A stretch of 64,000 nucleotides of DNA from Pantoea sp. 1.19 (GCF_001922585.1 NZ_MRBS01000004.1:275619-339618), one strand, 5' to 3'; shown: positions 18,924-28,234, counted from the first letter of the stretch. Made by a program: numbers and translations. The notes: generated by a model not told the origin, from the sequence alone.

Positions 18924-19466
18924 TTACTGGTAGTTCAGGCTAAAGTTGGCTACCGCTGTGAAGTCGCCGGCGGCAACGGTTTTACCGGTCGCCTGCTTCA
19001 CCCAGGTCATGTACTGCAGGGTATTGCTGCCATCAGACAGCGGAACGTAGCTGGTCGGCGTGCCGAATTTGATATCATTACCGCCCTGGTTAATGATAAC
19101 CGCGGTGTTGGTCGGACCGGAGGTGGCCAGCTCGTTTTCCACCGGCTGGGCCGCGCCCTGGCCGTCATCACCCGAAATGGTATTGCCGGTAAAGGTCACG
19201 CTGACGCCTTTGGTCAGGGTGCTGGCATCGCACTTGGTCAGCTTGATCTCCAGGGTCTTGGAATCAGATGGGTTACCCGCGGCCAGCGTGGACTTTGAGA
19301 TTTGACCAAAATCAATCGACTGATCCGCTGAATCTGCTGCGATGCCGCAGGGCGTATCGACAACCGTCCCCTTAAAATTGACTACGCCCTGACCCTGGTC
19401 GGCCGCGCTGGCGCCAAACGCCGCCAGTAATACAGCCATCGCGCTCACTTTAACTACAGTAGACAT
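18924..19466 (-). CDS. major fimbrial subunit (operon 1)
   Basis: A 180-residue type 1-like pilin, the first structural gene of operon 1. The signal peptide ends at GASAA-DQGQGVVNFKG, followed by TVVDTPCGIAADSADQSIDFGQI with the first cysteine, LTKCDAST with the second, and the C-terminal strand ANFSLNYQ. The isolated position ahead of the usher with a long intercistronic gap fits the abundant rod subunit. The regulator at 19636 is upstream on the same strand; the 169-base gap between them includes a GACCCCG/CGGGGTC hairpin (19538-19560) that could terminate the regulator transcript. Confidence 0.9.
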   Translation of the reverse strand: MSTVVKVSAMAVLLAAFGASAADQGQGVVNFKGTVVDTPCGIAADSADQSIDFGQISKSTLAAGNPSDSKTLEIKLTKCDASTLTKGVSVTFTGNTISGDDGQGAAQPVENELATSGPTNTAVIINQGGNDIKFGTPTSYVPLSDGSNTLQYMTWVKQATGKTVAAGDFTAVANFSLNYQ

Positions 19467-19635
19467 GGTATATTCCTTTATTTGTTCTCTGATTTAACTA
19501 CTCTCAGTCCGTTGCCTGTCGCAATAAAGACTGGGGAGACCCCGCTGTTAAAACGGGGTCACGCCAGTTGAGTCCAATAACTCACTGCGCAGTCTTTTCG
19601 TGATAAAAATCGATATACCGCCAGCACTCTGACGC

Positions 19636-20127
19636 TCAGGCAATGAAAAAACGCTGTAAAGCCCGCATATTTCTGCACTGCAACTTGATCATCAAACTTT
19701 TTCTGTGGGTATAAAAAGTTTTATTATTGATTCCCAACGCGCTGGCCATCTCCTTACTTTTCTTGCCACACGTCATCAGGCTCAACACTTCTTTCTCTCG
19801 CGGCGTTAACTTCCGCCGGGTTTTGTACATGCTCTGTGCTCGTTTAAACATAAAAAAGTCGAGCAGATCCTGCAGCGTGCTGTTTTTATCCAGTACCGTC
19901 ATGCTGCCAAACATTTCCGCTTTATAATAAGCGGCATCGCTTGAGGCGAAGGCAACAATTTCTTTGCCAGACAGTGTCAGGAACGAGGGTGAAATATGAT
20001 GAACGGCACTGGTGCTATCCAAATCCACGATAATAAAATGTGCATCAATAAGCTCTCTACCCAGCAGCGCGCAGAGTCCCAGGACGAAAAAATGATCGTC
20101 CGAATAAAATGATTCAGATATATTCAT
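19636..20127 (-). CDS. LuxR-type HTH regulator next to fimbrial operon 1
   Basis: A 163-residue protein with a LuxR/FixJ-type HTH at about 105-160: KLTPREKEVLSLMTCGKKSKEM in parts, then INNKTFYTHRKSLMIKL. The N-terminal 100 residues have no receiver aspartate cluster I recognise, so it is probably not a classical response regulator. It starts MNISESFYSDDHFFVLGLCALLG; the FF-x-x-GL element recurs in the regulator of fimbrial operon 2 at 28235. Expected role: control of the downstream pilin promoter (inferred from position). Confidence 0.82.
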   Translation of the reverse strand: MNISESFYSDDHFFVLGLCALLGRELIDAHFIIVDLDSTSAVHHISPSFLTLSGKEIVAFASSDAAYYKAEMFGSMTVLDKNSTLQDLLDFFMFKRAQSMYKTRRKLTPREKEVLSLMTCGKKSKEMASALGINNKTFYTHRKSLMIKLQCRNMRALQRFFIA

Positions 20128-20975
20128 GATTACTGTCCGTGTTTACAAAATTGCACCGGGGTCGGATAAGTCCCTGCGTTCAACCCCAACTAAAAAACTG
20201 CGTGCTGGAGGTAAGTTAGCACTTCAGGTATTTGCAATACACCAATAGATCAATAAAGCTGATTCTCAATATTAAACACCTTATTAATTTCATGAAAAAT
20301 AAATTTTGAACGATAAAACACCACCTGAGAGGCTTAACCCAGCATTTAACACCTATTTAAGTGATAGACTAACCGCGCGATATTGTAGTTATTTAATAGC
20401 TATTACCTTTTATTAGGATTTTTCTTAAGTCATTTTCTTTAAAAAATCTTTTTTTTAACATCGCCGATTTTCCCGCGCTCCTTTCCGTCGGGCAAAAAGA
20501 GGCATTTGCTGCGTATAGCGTAAGTGGAAATAGCCTATAACGCGACTTATCCATCATCCCTGACCGCCGCGATAAGATCACTCTTTCTTATCTTTTCCTC
20601 ATCAGCGAGCTGAACACGACCATCCTGCAGATCCGGTGGCGGCCAATACCCCGACCGACAGAGGTCCCTGTGCGCTCTGCGTTATGCCGCGCATTGATCG
20701 CGATGGGTTGCCCCGTCGCCTGCCAGCCGTTGGCGTTTATCGCGCTGTGACTCACGCCTCCCGCTGTCTGTCGCTATAGTACCGACAGGTGAAAAATCAG
20801 CAATTTGTATCGCATTGTACTCAGAAAACAAAATATAATTCTAATTTATAAACAAATAATAAAAACACACAAGAATAAAAACCAGCGCAGCGCTTTTGTT
20901 GAGAACATTATTTTGGTACCGCTGAACCTTATCGTATAACATTGCGGGAGATAATCAGGGTGGCAGGGGCAGTCG
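20128..20975. other. intergenic region between divergent fimbrial regulators
   Basis: Nearly 850 bases, AT-rich near 20200-20460 and 20820-20900, without a convincing gene. It must hold promoters for the LuxR-type gene (minus) and the ToxR-like gene (plus). A 62-codon minus-strand frame at 20393-20581 has no recognisable features. I see no tRNA, repeat or mobile-element end. Confidence 0.6.
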
Positions 20976-21773
20976 ATGATTTACACCATAAACGGCAGGG
21001 TAACATTTTGCAGCAGTGCGGGGACGCTGGCAGCGCTCGCTGTACCGGACGTCACGCTGGCTCTGACCTCTACCACCGCCCGCCTGCTGACTTTTTTGCT
21101 GGATCGCGCCGGCGCCGTGACCGGCCGCGAGGCCATTCTGAAAGAGGTGTGGGAAGCACACGGCCTGAGGGCGTCTAACCACAGTCTGAACAAATACGTT
21201 TCCGATCTGCGAAGCGCGCTGAAGCAGTTGGGTGAGGAGGAAGAGGTGATCGTGACCGTTCCCAGAGTGGGGTTCATGATTGCCGCGGAAGCCCGGATTG
21301 AAAAAATGCCTGATGCCGTGCCGGCGGCGGCGATCAACGCACTCACGCCAGTCCCGCTTCGCGATGCTCGCCGATTACGAAACCTGCGCGTCGCCGTGGC
21401 CGCAGCGGCGATCGTTATTGCACTGACGCTGACGTTTTTATTCCGTGATGCCGCATCCGATGTGAACAATCCGCCGGCAGAGGCGCTGCGAAGCTACCCG
21501 CTGGGTCAAATAGCGGGCTGCGCGGTGCATCAGCTGACGCCATTAAGCGCGGAGTCGGCTCCGCAGCGGCTGGCGATCGTCAATCGCATGCTGACGCAGG
21601 AGCATATCACCTGCCCGAAAGACGGCCTTATTTTCTTTGACACCAAAGAGCCTATCCGGCCGCATACGCCAGTCAGGGTATTTTTATCGGTCTGTCAGGT
21701 CCACGCCGGACGGATGAATCACTTTGATCAGTGCCAAAACTATTATGAGAGCTCTTATGAATTTATCCCGTAA
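20976..21773 (+). CDS. membrane-anchored ToxR/CadC/MarT-like transcriptional regulator
   Basis: 265 residues with an N-terminal OmpR/PhoB-type winged helix (about 1-105): LTSTTARLLTFLLDRAG, then ILKEVWEAHGLRASNHSLNKYVSDLRSAL in parts, ending VPRVGFMI. One transmembrane helix follows at about 136-156 (LRVAVAAAAIVIALTLTFLF region), then about 110 periplasmic residues with two cysteines. This is the CadC/ToxR layout in which DNA binding is tethered to the inner membrane. The 17-base overlap with a FidL-like gene mirrors the marT-fidL pair of Salmonella. No phosphoacceptor is present. Likely regulates surface structures; the target is inferred only. Confidence 0.85.
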   Translation: MIYTINGRVTFCSSAGTLAALAVPDVTLALTSTTARLLTFLLDRAGAVTGREAILKEVWEAHGLRASNHSLNKYVSDLRSALKQLGEEEEVIVTVPRVGFMIAAEARIEKMPDAVPAAAINALTPVPLRDARRLRNLRVAVAAAAIVIALTLTFLFRDAASDVNNPPAEALRSYPLGQIAGCAVHQLTPLSAESAPQRLAIVNRMLTQEHITCPKDGLIFFDTKEPIRPHTPVRVFLSVCQVHAGRMNHFDQCQNYYESSYEFIP

Positions 21774-22242
21774 TGCGCTGCTGGGCTGGGGAGGGGGCGT
21801 AATTCTGCTGCTGCTGGTCGTCGGGCTGTTCAGCAAACTGACGTCCCGCCCGGTTCGATTTGATCATGATTGCTCCACAATGCTATCTCTGCGAGACCAG
21901 CGCGCGGGATTTTCGGCTACGCTCAATGTGTACGTGAATATGCAGAGTGAACGCAACGGCTATGTCGATTTAAATGGCGAGATCAATTATAAAGATAAAA
22001 AATATACGCTGGCCCGGGCGTGGAAATTCAATTACATCGAAGATAAAAAAGACACCTATCTGATTAAAAATTTTCGCGTAGTGAAACGAGCCAGTGATAA
22101 CGCCGATGACAGCGTCGTCTCCGCCTTTATCTTTAATGTGGACTCAGAGATTGGCCGCTATATGAAGATTAAGCGGTTTAATAACGCCTATCTGATCAGT
22201 AACCTTTACTCCCCGCTGACGCTGTGCACATTTCATCCATAA
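21757..22242 (+). CDS. FidL-like membrane protein
   Basis: 161 residues from ATG 21757; an in-frame ATG at 21745 is the alternative. One N-terminal transmembrane helix (GWGGGVILLLLVVGLF) precedes a periplasmic domain of about 135 residues with FDHDCSTMLSL near the start, GYVDLNGEINYKDKKY, and a closing cysteine in LTLCTFHP. Size, topology and overlap with a MarT/CadC-like gene fit the FidL family. Such proteins are thought to partner the periplasmic part of the regulator, as ToxS does for ToxR; for this pair that is inference. Confidence 0.72.
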   Translation: MNLSRNALLGWGGGVILLLLVVGLFSKLTSRPVRFDHDCSTMLSLRDQRAGFSATLNVYVNMQSERNGYVDLNGEINYKDKKYTLARAWKFNYIEDKKDTYLIKNFRVVKRASDNADDSVVSAFIFNVDSEIGRYMKIKRFNNAYLISNLYSPLTLCTFHP

Positions 22243-22739
22243 CACGCGCCGCACCGCCGTGGCCTGCCGGCGGGACGGCCCGCCATCGCGAACGCGCGCG
22301 TCGGCAACACAACACCCTGCGGGCTTAACCACGTGCGCCCTTCTCTGTCTGTTATGCCTGCCGTTCGCCCCGGCGCCGGGCGCCGCGACGGCCGCCTGAT
22401 GCCATTTCACCGCGTCTGCCCGGCGCGCCAGCGATTGGCGTTCATCGCTCAGACGGGGCGACGCTCCCGGGCTGCGCGTCTTTTTGTCGTTCGACCTGAA
22501 GGCCACGCAGACGGCCTGTGGCCCTCTGCGCCCGCGGGGCACGGAGAGCGGCCTGGGGCGTCCGTTTCTGCGGCATCAGCTGTCTTTTACCGTCACCGGC
22601 GACGCAGGGGGGACACCGCGCCATCTGCCCCTGCTGTCTCCGGCAGGCGGATGCTTTCGCCGGGAGAGCAGAAATCCAATTAAAGTTTTCCGCCGCCGCG
22701 CCGCTAACTGATCTATCTCTTCTCAACGGCCATCCCGTC
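22243..22739. other. GC-rich intergenic region
   Basis: About 500 bases of high GC with long open frames on both strands that show no coding character (runs of Arg/Pro/Ala, no ribosome site, no homologue recognised). It may carry the promoter of the short pilin-like gene at 22740. Confidence 0.5.
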
Positions 22740-23021
22740 ATGAACAGTTATCTTCGTCTTCTGGCAGCCAGCATGCTGGTAACCGGCAGCGCCACCGCCC
22801 AGGACGGCATGATTCACTTTGTCGGCGCCATCAGTGAACCGGCCTGCCGCGTCAGCCCGAGCGCGGCGCATATTGCCATAGACTGTATCCGCAATGGGAT
22901 AAAAAAAACCGCCAGCGTGCCGCACAATCGCTCTGCAGCCGGGACCCCCTGGGATCTTGCCGAGGTCAGCTCGCAGCAGCAGACCGGCCAGCGGTACGAG
23001 ATCCAGGTCGTCTACCGCTGA
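22740..23021 (+). CDS. short pilin-like secreted protein
   Basis: 93 residues. The signal peptide MNSYLRLLAASMLVTGSATA is followed by QDGMIHFVGAISEPACRVSP, which looks like the first strand and first cysteine of a type 1 pilin, then a second cysteine in AIDCIRNG, and a C-terminus YEIQVVYR with the alternating pattern of a pilin end strand. At about half the size of a normal pilin it lacks most of the domain. It is on the opposite strand to fimbrial operon 2 and ends nine bases before the adhesin gene. It could be a minor subunit, a rod terminator like PapH, or a truncated gene. Confidence 0.65.
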   Translation: MNSYLRLLAASMLVTGSATAQDGMIHFVGAISEPACRVSPSAAHIAIDCIRNGIKKTASVPHNRSAAGTPWDLAEVSSQQQTGQRYEIQVVYR

Positions 23022-23030
23022 CGACGCGGC

Positions 23031-24047
23031 CTACTGATAGGTGAGCGTAAAGGTGGCGCTGCTGTTCGCTACCCCGACGCCAACCTCACTCGCAGTTTGG
23101 TAGTAACGCGCCTGCAGCGGGATCGCGTAGCTGCCCTGCGTCGCGCTGGTGCCGGTAAAAAAAGGCGTGCCCAGCGTCAGTGGCGCATTATTATAGAGCA
23201 GCTGAATGCCGACGCCGCTGGCGCTGCCGGAAGAGCCGGTGAGGGTCAGTATGCCCTGTGCGGCATTTTGCGTACTGCCATCGATCTGTACGTTTACCCG
23301 GGTGCCGGGATTGCAGACCAGCGGGATTGAAAAACGCTTCGTGTTGTCGTCGCCGGGCCAGCTTCCCGGTCCGCCAAACGCGCGCTTTTCTACGGTGCCC
23401 ATCGGCACGCTGATCGCCGTATTGCTCACCGTGCAGGCCAGCGTAGTGACATTGAAACCGCTGATCGTCACCCGCGACTCCGGTGAGAACCACGCGTTCT
23501 GATTGTTACGCAGAATAAATGCCGCCACGGTCTTGCCATTGACCGTGCCGGAACCGGTGACGGCGGCGGTTTTATAAAATGATATTACTGCCTGCATATT
23601 AATATACGGTTTATCGAATGAACCATTTGTTGAACAGGCAATTCGGTTATTCAAATTTCCATCGACATTATTGCTTCCGTCTACCCACTGTGTACTCTTG
23701 ATGCAGTTTTCCACCATTCTTACTCCTACCGCATAACCGATGCCGGCAATATTCGTACTGTAAATACGTTGGCCGTTAATAGTAGTGATAAATGAACCGT
23801 AAGCTTTAATACCAGTCTGCTGGTAGGTCAACGTCGGAGCCGAATTCACGCAGCTAAAGGCCGGTACGCTGCCGGTCATGATTTGCGAGCCAATGACCGA
23901 CCCCACCGGCAAATCCCGCTGCACGGTGATATTGGGCGGAGAGAGAGTGGTACTGGCCGTGGTGGTACTGCAGACAAACGCCGCCGCCGGGCAGATATCG
24001 CTCCCCAGCAGCAACGCACACACATAACCCCAGACGCTGCGCTTCAT
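23031..24047 (-). CDS. fimbrial tip adhesin (operon 2)
   Basis: A 338-residue secreted protein, last gene of operon 2. The signal peptide ends near PAAAF-VCSTTTAST. The N-terminal domain (about 25-195) holds several cysteines and is the presumed receptor-binding part. The C-terminal pilin domain begins near TTLACTVSNTAISVPMG and ends SSATFTLTYQ. Its ATG overlaps the usher stop (ATGA) behind AAGGAG. The domain order matches other FimH-type adhesins, but the two adhesins in this window do not resemble each other in the binding domain. Confidence 0.85.
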   Translation of the reverse strand: MKRSVWGYVCALLLGSDICPAAAFVCSTTTASTTLSPPNITVQRDLPVGSVIGSQIMTGSVPAFSCVNSAPTLTYQQTGIKAYGSFITTINGQRIYSTNIAGIGYAVGVRMVENCIKSTQWVDGSNNVDGNLNNRIACSTNGSFDKPYINMQAVISFYKTAAVTGSGTVNGKTVAAFILRNNQNAWFSPESRVTISGFNVTTLACTVSNTAISVPMGTVEKRAFGGPGSWPGDDNTKRFSIPLVCNPGTRVNVQIDGSTQNAAQGILTLTGSSGSASGVGIQLLYNNAPLTLGTPFFTGTSATQGSYAIPLQARYYQTASEVGVGVANSSATFTLTYQ

Positions 24048-26614
24048 TTTTTGGCTCCTTTTTCATGACACCGGGTGGTGATCATCAGAACGTCGGCGTT
24101 CTTCGCCAGAATGCGGTAAGGCGCCTGACACTGGCCGCTGCGCCAGTCGACCTGCACCACCCCTTCGGCAGGCACGCCGCTGAGATAAACCCGCTGTTTT
24201 TCATCCACGATGCCTTCCACGCTCCGCGCATCCTGCCTCACCCGGGCGGTGGCGCCGAAGGGAATGGTGGCCCCCTGCAGGGTAAGCATCACTTTCGCCC
24301 CGCGGGCGGTGGGATAGTCCGCCAGCGCCAGCGCGCCCTGAGTAGGGATAACCGTTTTGGCATCCTGGAGAATGTCAATCTGGCTGTTCAGATTTTCCGT
24401 GTTCAGGCTGATGCGATTACGGCGATAGGGGGTGACGTACGGCAGGACGGCATAGCCGGCGCCGTCGGTATAGATGCCCGGATTGTTTTTCACGCGGATA
24501 TCGTCGGCGCCCGGCGCCCTGACCAGCGCCAGGGTATCCCCCAGTGGCTGAGAAAACGTCACGCCGTAAGGATGCACCACGATCCCCCCCATCGCGCCGT
24601 AGTTCACCTGACGCGCATCCCGGGCGTAGTTATAACCGGCCTGATACTCACCGAAGCGGGCTTTATAGTTCACGGACGCCGTGCCCGTCCCCCCCTGACC
24701 GCGGTTAGTGTAGCCCTGCTGAAGGTTCCAGGTCAGACGGTTATCCGCCAGCGCATTGCCCGACAAGCCGACCGATGCTGCACGGTCGCCCCGCCGGCTG
24801 CTGCTGGCAGAGACGTTAAGCCAGCTTTGCGGCAGGAAGCGCTCCAGCGGGATCTGCACGGCCAGCGAGACTATCTGATCCCTCTCCGGGGTATAAGGGG
24901 TGGTGGAATAGGCGTAGCTGAGCGTATAGTTGATGCTGTTATAGCTGACGTTATAGCCCACATTCACGCTGCGCTCCTTACCGGCAATCCCCCAGTAGCG
25001 CTGCTCATAAGCCGAAAGATAGAGGCTGCCCAGGCCCTGCAGGGTCTGATTAATATTGATCTGCATTTTGCTGCGCTTGTTATGGCTGTAGCGCCAGGCG
25101 CGCTGCTCACGCTCTGCCGCGCCATCGTCTCCGTCGGCGCGGCGGCCGTTGCCCGGCGCCAACAGCGTTGCGTAATAGCCATTTGCCTCATCAAAGTCGT
25201 AATAGCCCGAGGTGGAATAGCGATAGCCGGCCAGCGTCAGGGTGGTGCCGCTCGCGGTGATATCTTTCGCGTACTGAAAACGAAATGAGCCGCCCCGCCG
25301 GCGCTCTTCGCGCAGGTCGGTGGCGGCAAAAGTGCCATCCAGCGAGACCGAACCGAACGTGCCCAACCCCTTGCCTGCTCCCAGGCTGGCGGCCTGATAA
25401 TCGCCGGAGAGCAGCGTGCCGCCGTACAGCGTGCTGCTGCGGGGCAACCCGTAGATAGCGGTGGACTGAATAAAGTGCGGCTTGCGCGCCGCCTGTCCGG
25501 GAGTGCGGTATTGACCGGCGGTCAGCGCGTAGTTCAGGCGCCCCTCGCGCTGCATGATCGGCACGGAGGAGAACGGCTGCACAAACTGCCGGACCGTTCC
25601 GTCTGACTCGCGAATCGACACCTCAAGATCGCCGCTGGCGGAGGTGGGATAGAGATCGGTAATGGCAAACGGCCCCGGCGGCACGTAGGATTGCCAGATG
25701 GTGTTACCGTCCTGGCGGATGGTCACCTGCGCATTGCTTTGCGCAGTGCCGCGCACCACCGGGGCGAAGCCGCGCAGGCTCTCCGGCTGCATATTATCAT
25801 CGGAGTAAAGCTGTACGCCGCGAAAGGCAAAGCTGTCAAACACCGCCGACGGGGTGTAGCTCTCTCCCACCACCAGCTGGCTCTTCAGCCGTTTGATATC
25901 CCGCTGTAAATAGGTGTTAATGCTGTTCCAGTGGCGATCATCGCCGCCGTCGGTGTAGGTCGAATAGTTCCGCAGGCGCCAGGCGCCAAGGTTCACTCCG
26001 CTGCGTAGATTCAAAAACGACTCCCGCTCGCGCCCGGAGCGGGAGTCGCTCCACGATTCCGATCCGGAATAACCGTAGTTAAGAAAGAGCATAGTCAGGC
26101 CGTCATCCCACGCCTGCGGATCGACGTATCCCTGCGCGGTCTGGCGGACAAACTCCTGCGGAATAGAGAGATCGACCCGCTGCTGCGAGAAGTCATAGTA
26201 CACGCCGGCCTGCGGCAGCGCGCGGCCGGGCTGCCGCAGGATGTTATGCATCGCCATTGCCATAAACGCCGGCGTCGCGCTGGCCTTCACTCCCCACTCC
26301 ACCAGATCGCGTTTGGTCAGGCGCGGCACCAGCCTGCCGTCCTGATGGTCAAAGCGGATGCTGCGCTCATCAACATAGTTGCCGTTGAGGTAGACCTCGC
26401 TTCGATAGATGCCGGGCGCCTGTCCGCCGCGCTGGCTGAACGTGGAGAGATCCACCGGCTGGCTGGCGTAGCCGTGGCGCTCGATAGAGGCCGGATCAAA
26501 ATAATCCTCAGCCTGCGCCCGCAGACTCAACAGCGCCGACAACAGCCACAGGCAAAGCCAAACGGGACGGGCGCAACGCGGCGCAGCGGCTGCAATGTTC
26601 AGATACATGAGCAT
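24044..26614 (-). CDS. outer-membrane fimbrial usher (operon 2)
   Basis: An 856-residue PapC/FimD usher. The signal peptide ends near LRAQA-EDYFDPASIERHG. The N-terminal domain shows QAPGIYRSEVYLNG and the barrel contains RLKSQLVVGESYTPSAVFD and RGFAPVVRGTAQSNAQVTIRQ, followed by PPGPFAITDLYPTSASGDL at the plug. The C-terminal domains carry two cysteines (GQCQAPYRIL and TTRCHEKG). The ATG at 26614 or the one at 26608 is the start. It is clearly distinct from the operon 1 usher. Confidence 0.95.
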   Translation of the reverse strand: MLMYLNIAAAAPRCARPVWLCLWLLSALLSLRAQAEDYFDPASIERHGYASQPVDLSTFSQRGGQAPGIYRSEVYLNGNYVDERSIRFDHQDGRLVPRLTKRDLVEWGVKASATPAFMAMAMHNILRQPGRALPQAGVYYDFSQQRVDLSIPQEFVRQTAQGYVDPQAWDDGLTMLFLNYGYSGSESWSDSRSGRERESFLNLRSGVNLGAWRLRNYSTYTDGGDDRHWNSINTYLQRDIKRLKSQLVVGESYTPSAVFDSFAFRGVQLYSDDNMQPESLRGFAPVVRGTAQSNAQVTIRQDGNTIWQSYVPPGPFAITDLYPTSASGDLEVSIRESDGTVRQFVQPFSSVPIMQREGRLNYALTAGQYRTPGQAARKPHFIQSTAIYGLPRSSTLYGGTLLSGDYQAASLGAGKGLGTFGSVSLDGTFAATDLREERRRGGSFRFQYAKDITASGTTLTLAGYRYSTSGYYDFDEANGYYATLLAPGNGRRADGDDGAAEREQRAWRYSHNKRSKMQININQTLQGLGSLYLSAYEQRYWGIAGKERSVNVGYNVSYNSINYTLSYAYSTTPYTPERDQIVSLAVQIPLERFLPQSWLNVSASSSRRGDRAASVGLSGNALADNRLTWNLQQGYTNRGQGGTGTASVNYKARFGEYQAGYNYARDARQVNYGAMGGIVVHPYGVTFSQPLGDTLALVRAPGADDIRVKNNPGIYTDGAGYAVLPYVTPYRRNRISLNTENLNSQIDILQDAKTVIPTQGALALADYPTARGAKVMLTLQGATIPFGATARVRQDARSVEGIVDEKQRVYLSGVPAEGVVQVDWRSGQCQAPYRILAKNADVLMITTRCHEKGAKK

Positions 26615-26628
26615 GATTCACTCTTACC

Positions 26629-27312
26629 TTATGGTGACATTTTGATGTCTTGTGGTGCTGTAATCCCGCCGAAATCATTGATTGCACGCCAGCTGACTCG
26701 CGCGCCGGGCGCCACGCCGTGCTGCAGCGGCAGCTCCTGCTGCGGCAGCACCATTCCAGGCTTATTCACTGCGGAACCGTTCACATGGATATCGTAGAAA
26801 GAGATGCTGTACGGGGTTGGATTAAAGGCATACAGCTGGCCGTGACGCTGGCGAAAAACAATTTTTTGGTACGCGCTGGCCGGATCGCCCGATAATCCAG
26901 CCGGACGATAGAACAGCTTCATTTTATTTTTTACGGTAATCAGCAGCTGATTTTGCGCATCACGGCGGGTAGACGGAATACTTTTAATATTCAGCCACAA
27001 GACCGACTCTTTATCCTGCGGCAGCGGTTTTCCCGTATACATAATACGGATCGAGTTTTGACTGTGCGGCTCCAGGCGAAACAGCGGCGGCGTGGCGATA
27101 AAGGTATCATCATTATCATCACTGTTGAGCTGCTGATTGACCCACGACTGAATCAGATAGGGCTTATCGTCCGGATTATTGATGCTGATGCTGGCCTGCT
27201 TCAGGTTGCCATCATACACCACGCGCGACCCGCCAATCTCGACGCCGGCAAAAACGGCCTGGGTGCAGCAGAGGAGAGCCGCTACGGCATAGCGGATTGT
27301 TTTAAATTCCAT
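26629..27312 (-). CDS. periplasmic fimbrial chaperone (operon 2)
   Basis: A 227-residue PapD-like chaperone. The signal peptide ends at QAVFA-GVEIGGSRVVYDG. It carries the family signatures ISINNPDDKPYLIQSWV, PPLFRLEPHSQNSIRI and LPQDKESVLWLNIKSIPS, then MKLFYRPAGL. It precedes its usher by 15 bases, the usual order, unlike operon 1. Confidence 0.93.
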   Translation of the reverse strand: MEFKTIRYAVAALLCCTQAVFAGVEIGGSRVVYDGNLKQASISINNPDDKPYLIQSWVNQQLNSDDNDDTFIATPPLFRLEPHSQNSIRIMYTGKPLPQDKESVLWLNIKSIPSTRRDAQNQLLITVKNKMKLFYRPAGLSGDPASAYQKIVFRQRHGQLYAFNPTPYSISFYDIHVNGSAVNKPGMVLPQQELPLQHGVAPGARVSWRAINDFGGITAPQDIKMSP

Positions 27313-27346
27313 TTATGGATTCATCCTTCACAGAGTCCGGAAGCCA

Positions 27347-27367
27347 CAGAGCCGCCGGGCGGCTCTG
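27347..27367 (-). promoter_or_regulatory. intercistronic hairpin after major pilin gene
   Basis: CAGAGCCGCC and GGCGGCTCTG are perfect complementary arms separated by one base, just after the major pilin stop and before the chaperone gene. Such hairpins commonly stabilise pilin mRNA or attenuate read-through, which would favour rod subunit over assembly genes. No T tract follows. Confidence 0.5.
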
Positions 27368-27373
27368 GATCCC

Positions 27374-27895
27374 TCAGTTATAGGCAATAGTGAATGACGC
27401 GGTCGCATTGGCCGAACCGGCGCCCACCGGCGTAGCGGTGGCATAATATTTAGCGACGAAGTTCAGAGTATTGATGCCGCTAGCCGACAGCGGGAAGGAG
27501 GCACTGTCGCTGCCGATCGGAATCAGGGTGCTGCTGTCCTGCTCATAAATAGCCACCCCGACGTTAGCGGCATCCTCACCGGAATTCAGCGCCAGTATAC
27601 TGCTGTTAGCCGTATTTAAGCTGCCATCAAACCGCACCGCCGCCGACGTAACGGCCGCCGGGCAGTTGCTTAAATTAATGGTAAAGGGCTTGGCACCGGC
27701 GGTCGATCCGGCCGAAGAAAAGGCCGTCGACGCCACGGTGCCGAGAGCAACAGTTTGTGAAGAGGATGCCGTTTCCACTACGCAGGCAGTATCCGTAATG
27801 TTACCCGTGAATTGGATGGTACCATCAGCAGCATGCAACCCGAAAATAGCCCCACCAAATGAGATAACAGTAGCTAAACTCGCTATTTTTTTCAT
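27374..27895 (-). CDS. major fimbrial subunit (operon 2)
   Basis: A 173-residue type 1-like pilin, first gene of operon 2. ATG 27895 lies behind AAGGAG; an upstream in-frame start at 27937 lacks one. The signal peptide ends at IFGLHA-ADGTIQFTG, then NITDTACVVETASS with the first cysteine, NLSNCPAA with the second, and ATASFTIAYN at the C-terminus. It resembles FimA-type rod subunits. Confidence 0.92.
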   Translation of the reverse strand: MKKIASLATVISFGGAIFGLHAADGTIQFTGNITDTACVVETASSSQTVALGTVASTAFSSAGSTAGAKPFTINLSNCPAAVTSAAVRFDGSLNTANSSILALNSGEDAANVGVAIYEQDSSTLIPIGSDSASFPLSASGINTLNFVAKYYATATPVGAGSANATASFTIAYN

Positions 27896-28234
27896 ATTTA
27901 ACTCCTTGTTTGCGAAATAAATCATATGTTCCGTCACGGCATAGATATTGTTTCAAACATAAATAAAAAAATTATTTGCCAACAGTAAAAACATTCCCTC
28001 CTTAACCATTATTAAATGTTACGCGTAGAAACAAATCACAACATCGCGTAAACGAGAAGTTATTTTGTACTACAAAATTTCCATAATCAAGTGTTATGAT
28101 CGTATTTTCTGATGATAATTCTAGTTTTGATAGGTAAAGACTATCAAAAAATGATTTACCTCAAACTGCTAGCAGTCCGAGACATCAGAAATATCCTAAA
28201 AAGGAAGGTTGATTAACTTAAAGGAGGTCTGTGC
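27896..28234. promoter_or_regulatory. divergent promoter region of fimbrial operon 2
   Basis: An AT-rich 339-base gap between the major pilin gene (minus) and a LuxR-type gene (plus). It has several runs of A and T (27960-27990, 28005-28080) that would suit H-NS binding. An almost ideal AAAGGAGG ribosome site stands at about 28221 before the regulator. I found no inverted repeats like the fim switch. Confidence 0.6.

Noticed and set aside
19538..19560. Hairpin between LuxR-type gene and major pilin as a fim-type invertible switch
   Set aside because: Only one 7-bp stem with a short loop is present; no paired distant inverted repeats and no recombinase gene nearby.
20393..20581. 62-codon minus-strand ORF
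   Set aside because: Frame in an AT-rich promoter region with no ribosome site or homology.
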